A stretch of 64,000 bases of DNA from Levilactobacillus andaensis (lineage in GTDB: Bacteria; Bacillota; Bacilli; Lactobacillales; Lactobacillaceae), in contig NZ_BOLP01000003.1 in assembly GCF_016861695.1 (NCBI RefSeq), forward strand, positions 1-64,000, given 5' to 3'. Below, piece after piece: positions 46,246-55,050 of the stretch. A program made the position numbers and the translations under genes. The notes below the pieces were generated by a model. It was not told the origin of the DNA. It saw only the letters and a program-made list of their open reading frames with translations, and made no database searches. Numbering within the stretch: position 1 is the first letter of the stretch; the number at the start of each line of letters is the position of its first letter.

Positions 46246-46445
46246 ACGATCATCCTCTTCCCCTTGATATGTTCTCATCATAGCAAGTCCGTGTGTCATT
46301 TCTGTATAAAAATGCTCCAGAACATGTAAAGGTTTCTTTACACAGACGACAGACTTGCCCGCGTCTCAGTAGTCATGCGGTTCGTTGATTTTCGGCGCCG
46401 CCAATGATGCGGTCAAATTTTACAGTTATCCGTCCAATCTCAGAC

Positions 46446-46480
46446 AAAAATCGCCCCCACCATTGCTAGTGAGGGCGACT
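46446..46480 (-). terminator. Terminator of the nucleoside hydrolase gene
   Basis: GTCGCCCTCAC pairs with GTGGGGGCGA, then TTTTT on the minus strand. Confidence 0.9.
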
Positions 46481-46498
46481 TCATTTTAATTTTTAAAA

Positions 46499-47413
46499 CT
46501 AGTTCTTAATGGCACGTACTTCTTCAAGGAACCACTTGTTGAAGGCTGCGGCGTCGATGTCGACAGAAACCTTGGCGTTAGTCTTGCCATCATGGTAAGC
46601 ACCACGGATATCACCAACAGTTTCACCGATAGCTGGGCCATCAGTCACAACGTCGATCCACATGTCTTCCGTCTTGATTGCTTCTGGGTGAAGCAGGTAG
46701 AAGATAGTGTTCACATCATGCATAGCGATACCGCTGTCGCTGTTGTCACCATCGTTAATGATGATGTCATGCAACATCTTCCCGGTTTCGCTGATCTTTG
46801 GCAATTCTTGAATGCTTTCGTGAGTCAAGAGGGCCTTCATGGTAATGTCCAGGCCAACCATCACGATTGGAATACCAGACTTGTAAACGATAGCGGCTGC
46901 ATCTGGGTCGGTGAAGACGTTGAATTCAGCGGCACTGGTCATGTTACCCTTACCTAAAGCACCACCCATGGCAACGATCCGGTCGATGTGGCTCTTAACT
47001 TCTGGGTATTCTGAGAAGAGCAACGCAATGTTCGTGTATGAACCAGTTGGAACCAACGTGATTGGGTCAGCACTAGCCATGATTTCATCATGTAAGGCTT
47101 CAACGGCCGTCTTGTGCAATGGCGTTGGTAAATCAGTTGGGAATTCGTAGCCAGGCATCCCTGAAGCACCGTGAATCCGGGCTGCGTCTTCGAAGTCCTT
47201 GAACAATGGTTGTTCGGCACCTGAAGCAACTGGAATGTCTTGGTTGAAGAACCGAACGATCTTCAAGGCGTTGATGGTGGTCTTGTCGACAGTCACGTTA
47301 CCAGCAACCGTAGTGATCAACTTTAAGTCGATGTTAGGGTCGTTGATTGCCATCGTCAAAGCAGCTGCATCGTCAATACCTGGGTCTGTATCCATAAGAA
47401 TTTTAATAGTCAT
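46499..47413 (-). CDS. Nucleoside hydrolase (IU-nucleoside type)
   Basis: Hydrolyses nucleosides to ribose and free base in the cytoplasm. The N-terminal calcium site MDTDPGIDDAAAL (about 7-19) is intact, as are AMGGALGKGNMTSAAEFNVFTDPDAA and the late MHDVNTIFYLLHP motif with the conserved His/Asp. 304 residues is the normal length. ATG 47413 follows GGGAGGA. It lies 81 nt downstream of the NCS2 base permease gene and in the same direction. The exact base preference cannot be read from sequence. Confidence 0.93.
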   Translation of the reverse strand: MTIKILMDTDPGIDDAAALTMAINDPNIDLKLITTVAGNVTVDKTTINALKIVRFFNQDIPVASGAEQPLFKDFEDAARIHGASGMPGYEFPTDLPTPLHKTAVEALHDEIMASADPITLVPTGSYTNIALLFSEYPEVKSHIDRIVAMGGALGKGNMTSAAEFNVFTDPDAAAIVYKSGIPIVMVGLDITMKALLTHESIQELPKISETGKMLHDIIINDGDNSDSGIAMHDVNTIFYLLHPEAIKTEDMWIDVVTDGPAIGETVGDIRGAYHDGKTNAKVSVDIDAAAFNKWFLEEVRAIKN

Positions 47414-47494
47414 GTTAATTTCCTCCCAATGAAATGAATTCAATTTTTAGTGCGGTCAGTAACCGCTTACGTTTAACCCTGGGTCAAGCTCCTA

Positions 47495-48808
47495 CTAGAG
47501 CATGGCACTGAAGACCAAGTCGAGTAGGAACAAAACACCTAACAAGTACACTGGCCAGGTCAATTCTTTTCCTTTGCCCAAAGCCAGCTTCATAATCGGG
47601 TAGCAAACGAAACCAAACGCTAGCCCGGTCGAAATACTGTTCGTGAACGGAATCAGCACAATGATCAGAAAAGCTGGGAACCATTCAGAGAAATCAGCCA
47701 TCTTAATGTTGCCAATGGCAGCCATCATCAACGCCCCGGTAATAATAATCACGGGCGCGATGGCGGCGGATGGTACGTATGCCAGCAGTGGCACGAAGAT
47801 CAGTGACAGTGCGAACAGAACGGCGGCAGTTAAAGCCATGATCCCGGTCCGGCCCCCACTTTCAATTCCCGAGGCACTTTCGGCAGCAGCCACAGTAGGA
47901 CTGGTCCCTAAGAAGCTCGACAAGAACGTGGTCACTGAACTTCCCTCGAAGGTCTTCTTGAACTTCTTCTGGTTCGGCAACAGCCCCTGTAGCAGCCCCA
48001 TCGACTCAAAGACCAAAATCATGGTCATGGAGAAGGCGGCTAGGATAAAGGGCGTCGTCATCCAATTAGAGAAGTCGTTTTGGAAGACGATCTTGTGGTA
48101 TTGACCCAGCCGCGCCAGATCAACGGTCGGCGTGTCGGAATCCTTGACCCCTAAGAAAAACGCCAGCAAACTCGTTGCGATAATCGCGATGAAGAAGTTT
48201 CCCTTAATTTTCCGAATGAACAGAATCAAGCTAAGGACTAAGCCAAAGAGTGCCAGTAGCGGCGTTGGTTTGGTCAAATCTCCCAACACAATCAAGGAGG
48301 ACTTCCCCGCGACGATCAGGCCCGCTTTCTCCAGGCCAATTTCGACCAGGAAGAGCCCAATCCCCGCAGTTATCCCACTCTTCAACGACTCCGGAATGGC
48401 CTCGGAAAGAATCGTGGAAATCTTGGTGAAGGCGATCAGCATGTAAATGAAACTGGCGACCGCCGCGATTCCCAACGCTTCTTGCCAACTCAGACCCATG
48501 TTCACGACGATAGTGTACGTGAAGAAGGCGTTGACGCCCATTCCGGGAGTCAAGATGACCGGTGCATTTGCCCAGAAGGCCATAATCAAACAGCCAATCA
48601 CGGACGAAAAGATGGTAGCAAAGACACTTAAATCGGTCGGAATCCCGGCGTCTTTAAGAATCAGCGGATTCACGATGATAATGTATGAAATGGCGAAGAA
48701 GCCAGTCACACCTGCGATCAGTTCGTTGCGGACGACATCCTTATGTCGCAGCGCTTCTCTTAGCGTCATGTCATTGGCTAAGTCCACCTGCGTTTGTTGC
48801 TTATCCAT
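47495..48808 (-). CDS. pbuG: NCS2 family (AzgA-type) purine base permease
   Basis: A 437-residue membrane permease with about 12-14 helices for hypoxanthine, guanine or adenine. AzgA-type features are the N-terminal NELIAGVTGFFAISYIIIVNP (in part), GMGVNAFFTYTIV, and the later SPTVAAAESASGIESGGRTG. ATG 48808 follows GATAGGG at 8 nt; an in-frame start at 48856 lies in a structured leader. The leader is GC-rich and hairpin-forming but lacks purine riboswitch motifs. Between nupC and the nucleoside hydrolase gene, in a salvage cluster. The gene name is the closest functional match. Confidence 0.9.
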   Translation of the reverse strand: MDKQQTQVDLANDMTLREALRHKDVVRNELIAGVTGFFAISYIIIVNPLILKDAGIPTDLSVFATIFSSVIGCLIMAFWANAPVILTPGMGVNAFFTYTIVVNMGLSWQEALGIAAVASFIYMLIAFTKISTILSEAIPESLKSGITAGIGLFLVEIGLEKAGLIVAGKSSLIVLGDLTKPTPLLALFGLVLSLILFIRKIKGNFFIAIIATSLLAFFLGVKDSDTPTVDLARLGQYHKIVFQNDFSNWMTTPFILAAFSMTMILVFESMGLLQGLLPNQKKFKKTFEGSSVTTFLSSFLGTSPTVAAAESASGIESGGRTGIMALTAAVLFALSLIFVPLLAYVPSAAIAPVIIITGALMMAAIGNIKMADFSEWFPAFLIIVLIPFTNSISTGLAFGFVCYPIMKLALGKGKELTWPVYLLGVLFLLDLVFSAML

Positions 48809-48819
48809 AAAAATCCCTA

Positions 48820-49010
48820 TCTTTCGGTGCGCCAATTCTCGACGCACAGACTTCACGGGCTTTGCAACCGGATGGTCTCAAACACCCGGCTGGGTTTCAC
48901 TCCCTAAGGAAGGTCGGCACCCGTACGGACCGAACGGGTTATCCCGTCAGCCGCAAGCCACCAGTGAAGTGGCCATCGCGGCCCACCCCAGTCTGAGGCA
49001 GTTCCGCATT
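48820..49010 (-). ncRNA. Structured leader of unknown class upstream of the base permease
   Basis: Read on the minus strand, several hairpins follow each other: GCCGC...GCGGC around a second stem (GGCCACTTCACTGGTGGC), ACGGGATAACCCGT, and CGGTCCGTACGGGTGCCG. It starts right after the nupC terminator and runs to the pbuG start. I could not assign it to the purine, T-box or other classes I know. Confidence 0.4.
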
Positions 49011-49020
49011 TTTTGACACA

Positions 49021-49053
49021 GATAGCCCAGGAAGCAAACGCCCCTGGGCTATC
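49021..49053 (-). terminator. nupC terminator
   Basis: GATAGCCCAG and CTGGGCTATC are perfect 10-bp arms. The T-run after it on the minus strand is weak. Confidence 0.8.
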
Positions 49054-49089
49054 AATTTTAAAACTCACAGTTACCCGCGAGCAATCATT

Positions 49090-50349
49090 TTACCAAACGA
49101 ACAAACCAACGATCCCGGCAGAAAGTAAGGAAACCAAGATCCCGGAAAGTAACATGTAACCAACGTTCTTAGAAATAAGTTCGTTGTTTTCACGGTCGAC
49201 GATCCCCTTGAAACAACCGATAATCATCCCAGTAGTTGAGAAGTTAGCGAATGAAGTCAAGAAGACAGTCAAGATGGCACGGTAGTGAGCTGAGAATGCG
49301 CCGGTGTTGATGGTTGAAGAAATCTTACCCATAACAACGAATTCATTCGTAACCAGCTTAGTACCCATGTACTGTGCAAAACCGAAAGCGTCGTGGACGT
49401 TCAGACCCATTAACCAAGCAAATGGGAACATGATGATCCCTAAGATATGTTCCAAGGATAACCATGGGTTGAACAAGCCAAGCAACTTGTCGATCAAGGC
49501 AGCTAAGGCAACGAAGGCGATAACGTTAGCAGCGATGATTAAGATCAAACGGCCGGCACCCAAGATAGAGTCACCCAAGAATGAGAAGAATGGTTCCTTC
49601 TTGCCGTCATCTTCAACGTCGCCGTCTTCAGCAGCAGCTGAGTTAGACCCACCGATACGCGCAATGGTGTCTTCTTCAGGAGCAACTTCAACAGGGTTCA
49701 ACATGTTGGTCACGATGATGGCGTTCAAGATGTTAATTGGAACGGCCGTCAATACGAATTGACCAGGAACCATTTGGGTATATGCACCCAGAATGGAGGC
49801 AGTGATACATGACATGGACATCATGGCAAGGGTCAAGTTACGTTCCTTACGCATGCTCTTTAATTGTAATTGTGAAACGGCTAAGGCTTCAGTGTTACCT
49901 AAGAACATCATTTCAACAGAGAAGAATGATTCGAACTTAGGTTGGCCAGTAATGAAGGAAAGGCCACGACCAACCCACTTGATGATCCAAGGAAGAATCC
50001 CGATGTAAGTCAAGATATCAAACATTGGAACAACTAATAAGATTGGAAGCAATGAACTGGTAACGAAGTTCATTGACTTAGCAGTACCACCATAGTCAGG
50101 CGTTACCCAGTTAGGTAAGGCGAAGACGATACCTTGGTAGGCCACTTGAACTAACCAGTTGAAACCATCGGCGGCACCCTTAACGATGTCTTGCCCGAGT
50201 GAGAAACTAGTGAAGAACCAAGCCAAGACTAAGTTAAGAACTAAGACAATGGCAGTTGACTTCCAGTTGATTTTTTTCTTGTTCTTTGAGAACAAGAAAG
50301 CGATTGCGAGGTAAACAATTACCCCTAAAATATTGACTGCGACTAGCAT
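49090..50349 (-). CDS. nupC: Concentrative nucleoside transporter (NupC/CNT family)
   Basis: A proton- or sodium-coupled nucleoside importer in the membrane. The 419 residues form about ten helices with the CNT segments SFFSVEMMFLGNTEALAVSQ (in part), MSCITASILGAY and NEFVVMGKIS. A hydrophilic loop (about 225-250, PEEDTIARIGGSNSAAAEDG) separates the two halves. ATG 49090-side orientation is leftward, start ATG 50349, 12 nt after GAGG. An 11-bp inverted repeat about 100 nt upstream may be an operator for a nucleoside-responsive repressor. Confidence 0.95.
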   Translation of the reverse strand: MLVAVNILGVIVYLAIAFLFSKNKKKINWKSTAIVLVLNLVLAWFFTSFSLGQDIVKGAADGFNWLVQVAYQGIVFALPNWVTPDYGGTAKSMNFVTSSLLPILLVVPMFDILTYIGILPWIIKWVGRGLSFITGQPKFESFFSVEMMFLGNTEALAVSQLQLKSMRKERNLTLAMMSMSCITASILGAYTQMVPGQFVLTAVPINILNAIIVTNMLNPVEVAPEEDTIARIGGSNSAAAEDGDVEDDGKKEPFFSFLGDSILGAGRLILIIAANVIAFVALAALIDKLLGLFNPWLSLEHILGIIMFPFAWLMGLNVHDAFGFAQYMGTKLVTNEFVVMGKISSTINTGAFSAHYRAILTVFLTSFANFSTTGMIIGCFKGIVDRENNELISKNVGYMLLSGILVSLLSAGIVGLFVW

Positions 50350-50450
50350 TGGTCAAAATACCTCTTTCCGATATTATTCTTTGATGTATGGACGTTTGCC
50401 ATACAAAAGTTGACTCGATGTTGATGCAGAAATTATGTAACGCATAACTT

Positions 50451-50483
50451 CTGTTACGAACGAACGATAACAGTTCGTAACAG
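50451..50483. promoter_or_regulatory. 11-bp inverted repeat upstream of nupC
   Basis: CTGTTACGAAC and GTTCGTAACAG are perfect arms 11 nt apart. A second, shorter palindrome (ATTATGtaacgCATAAC) lies just downstream of it toward nupC. Candidate operator. Confidence 0.5.
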
Positions 50484-50624
50484 TTGGATTTCAGCGGCCA
50501 CCAGGGAATGGTGAAATTAAGCGGTGAATAATTGATGAAACGGTTCCTGATGTGCGCTGACCTTTGCAACCCAACGGTTACCCCCTGAGACTGATGCTTG
50601 CCCACCCCCTTTCAAGGTTAACTC

Positions 50625-51452
50625 CTATTGCGTAATTTCATTTAAAAAGCTATGTCCGGCCGCGTGTCCCGCTAAGCCAAAGTTTTCCAAGACCGTTGCG
50701 CCAACATCGGCTAGCGTCCGGCGAATTCCCAACGCGTGGGTACTCGGTCGCGACGGGGAGTAAGCCAACAAGGGCAAATACTCGCGGGTCGGTGTAACCG
50801 CAACGGTTGGATCATCGGCATGGGTCGCGGTAATAATGAGTAGATCGTTGGCCCCCATGTCATGCACGAGTTGTGCTAAATAGCGATCCGCTAACATCAG
50901 TGCTTCCCCAAACGCTTGCGTGTTTTGATGCTCACCGGCAAAACGGAATTCCGGTAGCAACACGTAGGTCAATCCGGAAGCTGGCTGAGAAAGACGGTCA
51001 TATAGGATCCGAAATGCATCCTTGTTGTCTCCCAACTGAACACGTTCTGCTAAGGACTGGGTCTCCAAATAACTCAGAAACGGCCCCGCAACAGTCACCG
51101 TGTAACCAGCAGCCGGTAAGGTGTCGAAGACGCTCTCCGTTCGTGTGGCACCGTTGTAGTCCCACATCTCACGAAGTCCGGTTGCCCGTCGGTTGGTCTG
51201 CGCGCTCACGTGCAGGCGACCGAAGAAGCCGGTTGGGGCGTCCACGGGGTCAATCCCGGGCAAAGGGTGGTCAATCCGAATATTACCAAGACCTAACTGC
51301 TGTAATGTTGGAAGATTTAGTTTGTCAGCCCAACTAACCGCCACATGACCCAGCGTGTCGGCGCCTACCGATTGAAAGCGGTTTGCGTCCGGGGCTTCCC
51401 CCAGACCCAAGCTAGCAAAATCGATCACGAAGATGCGATGAAAGGCCACCAT
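50625..51452 (-). CDS. DeoB-like (phosphopentomutase family) protein lacking key residues
   Basis: A 275-residue relative of phosphopentomutase, which is normally 390-400 residues. The N-terminal VIDFASLGLGEAPDA (9-23) and VGADTLGHVA are clear DeoB signatures, and TREYLPLLAYSP is the family C-terminal segment. The nucleophile motif KDTxTGHWE reads NRRATGLRE, so the phosphorylated threonine is arginine. The metal motifs DHGNDP and DHTREY read THADDP and TPTREY. The middle cap domain is mostly missing. So mutase activity is unlikely; a regulatory or new catalytic role is open. ATG 51452 follows AAGGAG. First gene of the nucleoside cluster. Confidence 0.8.
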   Translation of the reverse strand: MVAFHRIFVIDFASLGLGEAPDANRFQSVGADTLGHVAVSWADKLNLPTLQQLGLGNIRIDHPLPGIDPVDAPTGFFGRLHVSAQTNRRATGLREMWDYNGATRTESVFDTLPAAGYTVTVAGPFLSYLETQSLAERVQLGDNKDAFRILYDRLSQPASGLTYVLLPEFRFAGEHQNTQAFGEALMLADRYLAQLVHDMGANDLLIITATHADDPTVAVTPTREYLPLLAYSPSRPSTHALGIRRTLADVGATVLENFGLAGHAAGHSFLNEITQ

Positions 51453-51817
51453 TTCTCACTCCTTAGGTCAATATCGGAAAATGAAGTGCCCCGATATTTT
51501 TTCGGTCTAGTAATAATATACCTTTTCCGAACCGCCCTGTAAATGGCCGATTTAAGAAAATCGTAAAAACTCTATTTCCGAACATTGCGGGTGTTAATGG
51601 TTGTCAAACTACTAACCCGTCCGTCAGCCACCGAACTTTCCATTTTATTTGCTAAAAGGATTTACCTTTAAAAATAATCTCCGTTGGCCGCCCCCTAAAT
51701 GGTTGCTGGTAGCCCTACCAGCTCACCTTGAAGATGACCAAACGGTTTCTGAGCGAATCCTATTTAAAATGGCAAGTGACTCGGTTGACCCGAACGACTA
51801 AGGCTCCTTACGTCATA

Positions 51818-51860
51818 AAAACGGGCTTCAAGTATGGGATGACAACTCACTTGAAGTCCG
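51818..51860 (-). terminator. Leftward terminator in the geneless region
   Basis: CGGACTTCAAGT and ACTTGAAGCCCG pair at 11 of 12 positions and TTTTT follows on the minus strand. Confidence 0.75.
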
Positions 51861-52396
51861 CTAACTCTCGGAAAGGAGGTTGTGATTACTAAATTTCCGT
51901 TTCGTAATCATTTTAATTCTTAATCGCCTCATAACTAGATATTCCCACTGACTGACACAGCCGTTTTTTCATTCTGAGTAATTTCAGACTGTCGTTTCAG
52001 CACGTTTCCAAAATCTTAATTCCTTCATTACCTCAACTGATCGACACTTTAACGATTCTTTTTGAAATCCTTGTGCGACCATGCTAACGCAACATCCGAG
52101 CTCTAGCTATTACCTGGAACTGTTTACAAGTCTTAAAACAAGTATGCTTACCTGAAGCACTAAGCTAAAACATTATTCAATTGTCTTGTTGCCAGAAACC
52201 TGATACTTGATACTTGATTCTTACCAGAGTTCGTTAGAAGGTTTATCGGAGTTGTCATTAAATCTTTCAGTTTCTCGGTGCTACTTACTAGTAAAACCTA
52301 ACTTACGTTGAAAACGGAAATTGGTTTCATTAACATTGTATCAACTAGATTAACTGGAGCTTTGAATCACAACCCTTAATTCCTTTCCGCAACATA

Positions 52397-52425
52397 ATAG
52401 TACCATGAGCTGTAAGCGTTTGCAA
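52397..52425 (-). promoter_or_regulatory. Orphan promoter reading leftward
   Basis: The -35 TTGCAA (52420-52425) and -10 TACTAT (52397-52402) are 17 nt apart on the minus strand. No gene follows for almost 1 kb. Confidence 0.55.
52411..52424. promoter_or_regulatory. cre site (CcpA)
   Basis: TGTAAGCGTTTGCA fits the consensus TGTAANCGNTNNCA at every fixed position. It overlaps the -35 box of the orphan promoter. Confidence 0.7.
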
Positions 52426-52837
52426 TAGAAACACTTAACTTTTTTGCTCATTTTTGAACATATTTTATTTTACCAGTTAAGTCAGCAGTCAAAGTCCACT
52501 CGTACCGCGGTTCTTCGTCTGTTAATAAATTTATGCAAAAAAAATACCGCTGGCGATAAACGACCGCTAACGATATTTCCGCAACATATGAATCAATTTC
52601 CGGCAAATCCATGGGTTCTTGTTTGGAGGAAAAGTTTCACAGAATGAGCGTCATAAAATTGATTCCAAAATTAAGGTTTTACTCCCCCGAGCCTATGCGG
52701 AGTTCTTCTCACGCACACCATAATTATACCGCGAAACGGGTCGAATTGCACCCTTTTTGTCCGGTCAATTCGGTATGGGCAACGACCAAATGCCGGAGTT
52801 TAGGCCTTTATAGGAAGAAAAATTTTTATTCTTATTT

Positions 52838-53479
52838 CTAATACCAAGCTGGCTTGTCACCATCGGTATTCGGCTTGTTGACGCCTAGGGATTCACGGAC
52901 AGCCTGCGTTGGGTCAGCAATCAGGCTAGTGACCAGCGTGGCAATACTCTTCCGTGAGACTTCGGTCCCCTTGAAGGCCTCACCCTTCTGCGTGGTCTCG
53001 TAGGACACCTCATCGTGGTTAGTGAGCCAGGCTGGCCGGATGATCGTGTAATCCAGGTCGGATGCTTCGATCACCTTAGCAGCGGCCGCGTAGGTCTCCA
53101 GGTAGCCGCCATCCAGCATGGAATGGTTCCACTCACCGTACTTGCCAGGCACCTCATCGTAAATGCCTAACGTGGAGATCCAGATCAACCGCTTGACCTG
53201 AGCAGCGTCCATGGCGGTCACGACCGCGTTGGCTTCGGCTTCGATATTACGACCAGATAGGTTGGCATAGACGATGTCGGCGCCCTTGATTGCGGCCTCG
53301 ATGTCGGCTGACTTGCTGGCATCACCATCGACGACATCCACCCGATCACTAGCAGCATTGGCTAACCGCTTGGCATTACGGAGGAACAACGTTAAGTGGT
53401 TCTCCGAATTTTCTAGCAATTGAATCGTGGCTAACTTAGCAATATTCCCGTTGGCACCTAAAATTACAACATTTGTCAT
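52838..53479 (-). CDS. NAD(P)-binding oxidoreductase (atypical SDR, NmrA-like)
   Basis: A 213-residue Rossmann-fold protein. The nucleotide loop GANGNIAK (about 8-15) has the GxxGxxA-type spacing of atypical SDRs; VDVVDGDAS and ADIVYANLSG are the following strands, and RLIWISTLGIYDEVPGKYGEW leads into the substrate side. The last part (SRKSIATLVTSLIADP) is typical of NAD(P)H-binding sugar epimerase-like proteins. Substrate unknown; a redox or quinone-related function is common in the group. ATG 53479 follows GAGGG at 7 nt. Confidence 0.88.
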   Translation of the reverse strand: MTNVVILGANGNIAKLATIQLLENSENHLTLFLRNAKRLANAASDRVDVVDGDASKSADIEAAIKGADIVYANLSGRNIEAEANAVVTAMDAAQVKRLIWISTLGIYDEVPGKYGEWNHSMLDGGYLETYAAAAKVIEASDLDYTIIRPAWLTNHDEVSYETTQKGEAFKGTEVSRKSIATLVTSLIADPTQAVRESLGVNKPNTDGDKPAWY

Positions 53480-53611
53480 GAAAAATCCCTCGTTTCGTTT
53501 TAGTTTACGGTTATACTGTAATACTCACAGTTACATTTAGCAAGCCAAACGATTTTCTACGGACACCACTTAATGTGACCGAAGCTGGCCCACCGCCATT
53601 TTTAGCCAAAA

Positions 53612-53646
53612 CAAAAAGCACCACAGCGTCACGCCACAGTGCTTTC
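53612..53646 (-). terminator. Terminator of the 88-residue ORF
   Basis: AAAGCACTGTGGCGT pairs with ACGCTGTGGTGCTTT and TTTT follows on the minus strand. Confidence 0.85.
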
Positions 53647-53655
53647 TTTAAGTCG

Positions 53656-53922
53656 TTAGATTAACATCAACGTGACACCCTTGATTGGGGTCAAGCTGTC
53701 ACCCAGGTCACCGAAGACCAATTCCTGCTTAAAGACGGGTTGGTCAAGTTCAGTCAGGTTCGTCTTCTCAATGGTCAGATGATAACGGCCATGCCGGTCA
53801 CGCGAGAGTTCGTAGTTGACGAATTCTTGTTCTGGCGCATAATCCGCAAAACGAACGGCGTAGTGGCCGAGTTGGTGGGAAACGACCAGGCGAATCCCGT
53901 TTTCATCTCTAAATATATGCAA
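53656..53922 (-). CDS. Small protein of unknown function
   Basis: An 88-residue, probably cytoplasmic beta-rich protein (LVVSHQLGHYAVRFADYA, GRYHLTIEKTNLTELDQPVF). The start is TTG 53922, 9 nt after TAGGAGTG. It has its own terminator. I do not recognise a family; the composition is ordinary for this genome. Confidence 0.65.
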   Translation of the reverse strand: MHIFRDENGIRLVVSHQLGHYAVRFADYAPEQEFVNYELSRDRHGRYHLTIEKTNLTELDQPVFKQELVFGDLGDSLTPIKGVTLMLI

Positions 53923-54338
53923 AATTGTTCACTCCTAAATTGATTAAAACTTTTACTGGTGCGTGGCAAATTAAAACAAAAAGGAAGAGCCGCCAGCGCG
54001 TCCCTTCCTCATATCGTCATTTAAGCGATCAAAGATTTAGGGCAACCGCCGCGACTTTCGACAACCACGGTCCGTTAAACCCATGATCAGCTAAAAATGC
54101 GCACAGTGATGTCAGCCTCACCAAACCACGTTTCGTTTGGTATCACCAGAATTAAGTCCTCTATGTACTTTGATTGTACCATACTTACCCCGAAAAAATT
54201 AGGGGCGGCCAAAACTCGCCGAATTTTAAATGATTTCTGAACGTTTTGCCTTGCACTTCCGGGAGAAATGCCGCAATATTAATAACTAGAAGATTCAATT
54301 ATTAATTGGATAATAATTAATGCACTGGAGGCACTGAC
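53923..54338. other. Divergent intergenic region
   Basis: No gene. A weak hairpin GGAAG...CTTCC lies near 53983-54008, and an AT-rich stretch precedes the plus-strand gene at 54339. Confidence 0.4.
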
Positions 54339-54923
54339 ATGGCAAACACCAAAAACAGTCAGGCAGCAAAGATTCGACAACAAATTATCACGTGGTTACA
54401 GGATGATCAAGAAACGGAAGTCGTCTCCGCAACCAAATTTCCCGGAATCCGCGGCATTCGGGCAGTCAAGCTCCGTCAAATGCTAGGGGCCTTGGGCTTT
54501 GCGTCCTCAGTCGTCATGGGCGCCGTCTCCGCCGCACCGTCAATCGACCGGCGCATCAAGAAGGCCGCGTTGAAGCCGCGCGAAGTCTACTATTATTTTG
54601 ACGCCAACACGGAAGCGCCTACTAGAACGCTGGCTACCGCAACCGTGGCTGTGACACCGGCAGCAGCTGTGACTAAGTCAGCGACCGTTAGCGCACCAGC
54701 CGCCACTGGTTTACTGGCGACCGATGCCTTCACGCGAATCCAGGCCAGCAATCAGCAATTAACTGCTGACCTGAACGCCCTATTGACGGCTGCTCAGCAA
54801 CAACGGCCATTAACCGATCTGGAATTAGACTTTCTGACGGCCTTTTCTTCACAAGTCGCCAAGCAAGCTGAACTTTTACAGACCTTCACCACGCAATCAC
54901 GAATTGACCAATTGCGGCATTAA
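54339..54923 (+). CDS. Unknown protein with Ala/Thr-rich linker
   Basis: A 194-residue protein. Residues 1 to about 85 look like a small folded domain, possibly a winged helix (AAKIRQQIITWLQDD, then RAVKLRQMLGALGFASS and REVYYYFDA). About 95-130 is an Ala/Thr/Val linker, and the rest is helical with many Gln and Leu (QQLTADLNALLTAAQQQ). No signal peptide. ATG 54339 follows CTGGAGG at about 9 nt. A DNA-binding role is possible from the N-terminus; no family recognised. Confidence 0.65.
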   Translation: MANTKNSQAAKIRQQIITWLQDDQETEVVSATKFPGIRGIRAVKLRQMLGALGFASSVVMGAVSAAPSIDRRIKKAALKPREVYYYFDANTEAPTRTLATATVAVTPAAAVTKSATVSAPAATGLLATDAFTRIQASNQQLTADLNALLTAAQQQRPLTDLELDFLTAFSSQVAKQAELLQTFTTQSRIDQLRH

Positions 54924-55050
54924 GTCGTCAGCTTATTAACTAATTAGCGAATTCTTTTAACCATTTTGACGTTTTTCACGAAATTTCCTTGACTTTTAGG
55001 CACTCGACCTTTACTCTGTTATAAATTACTTTTATGGGGGACGATTGCTT

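Larger units (their letters stand above)
51453..52837. other. Long geneless region
   Basis: About 1.4 kb, AT-rich, without an intact gene on either strand. It contains a leftward promoter with a cre site (52397-52425) and a leftward terminator (51818-51860), which together outline a transcript of about 570 nt without an open frame. Short open pieces around 51960-52080 on the minus strand suggest a decayed gene. Confidence 0.5.

Noticed and set aside
48960-49000. GGGGTGGGCCGCG on the minus strand, similar to the T-box motif AGGGTGGNACCGCG
   Set aside because: One base is missing in the core, no specifier stem lies upstream, and the position at the 5' end of the leader is wrong for a T-box; the gene is not an amino acid gene.
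48820-49010. Purine riboswitch
   Set aside because: The conserved junction sequences of purine riboswitches are not present.
51875-51943. AAAGGAGG followed by a GTG and 13 codons
   Set aside because: The spacing between ribosome site and GTG is too short and the frame is tiny; kept only as part of the geneless region.
52444-52647. 67-codon plus-strand frame after the cre site
   Set aside because: No ribosome site, low-quality composition, and the promoter with the cre site points the other way.
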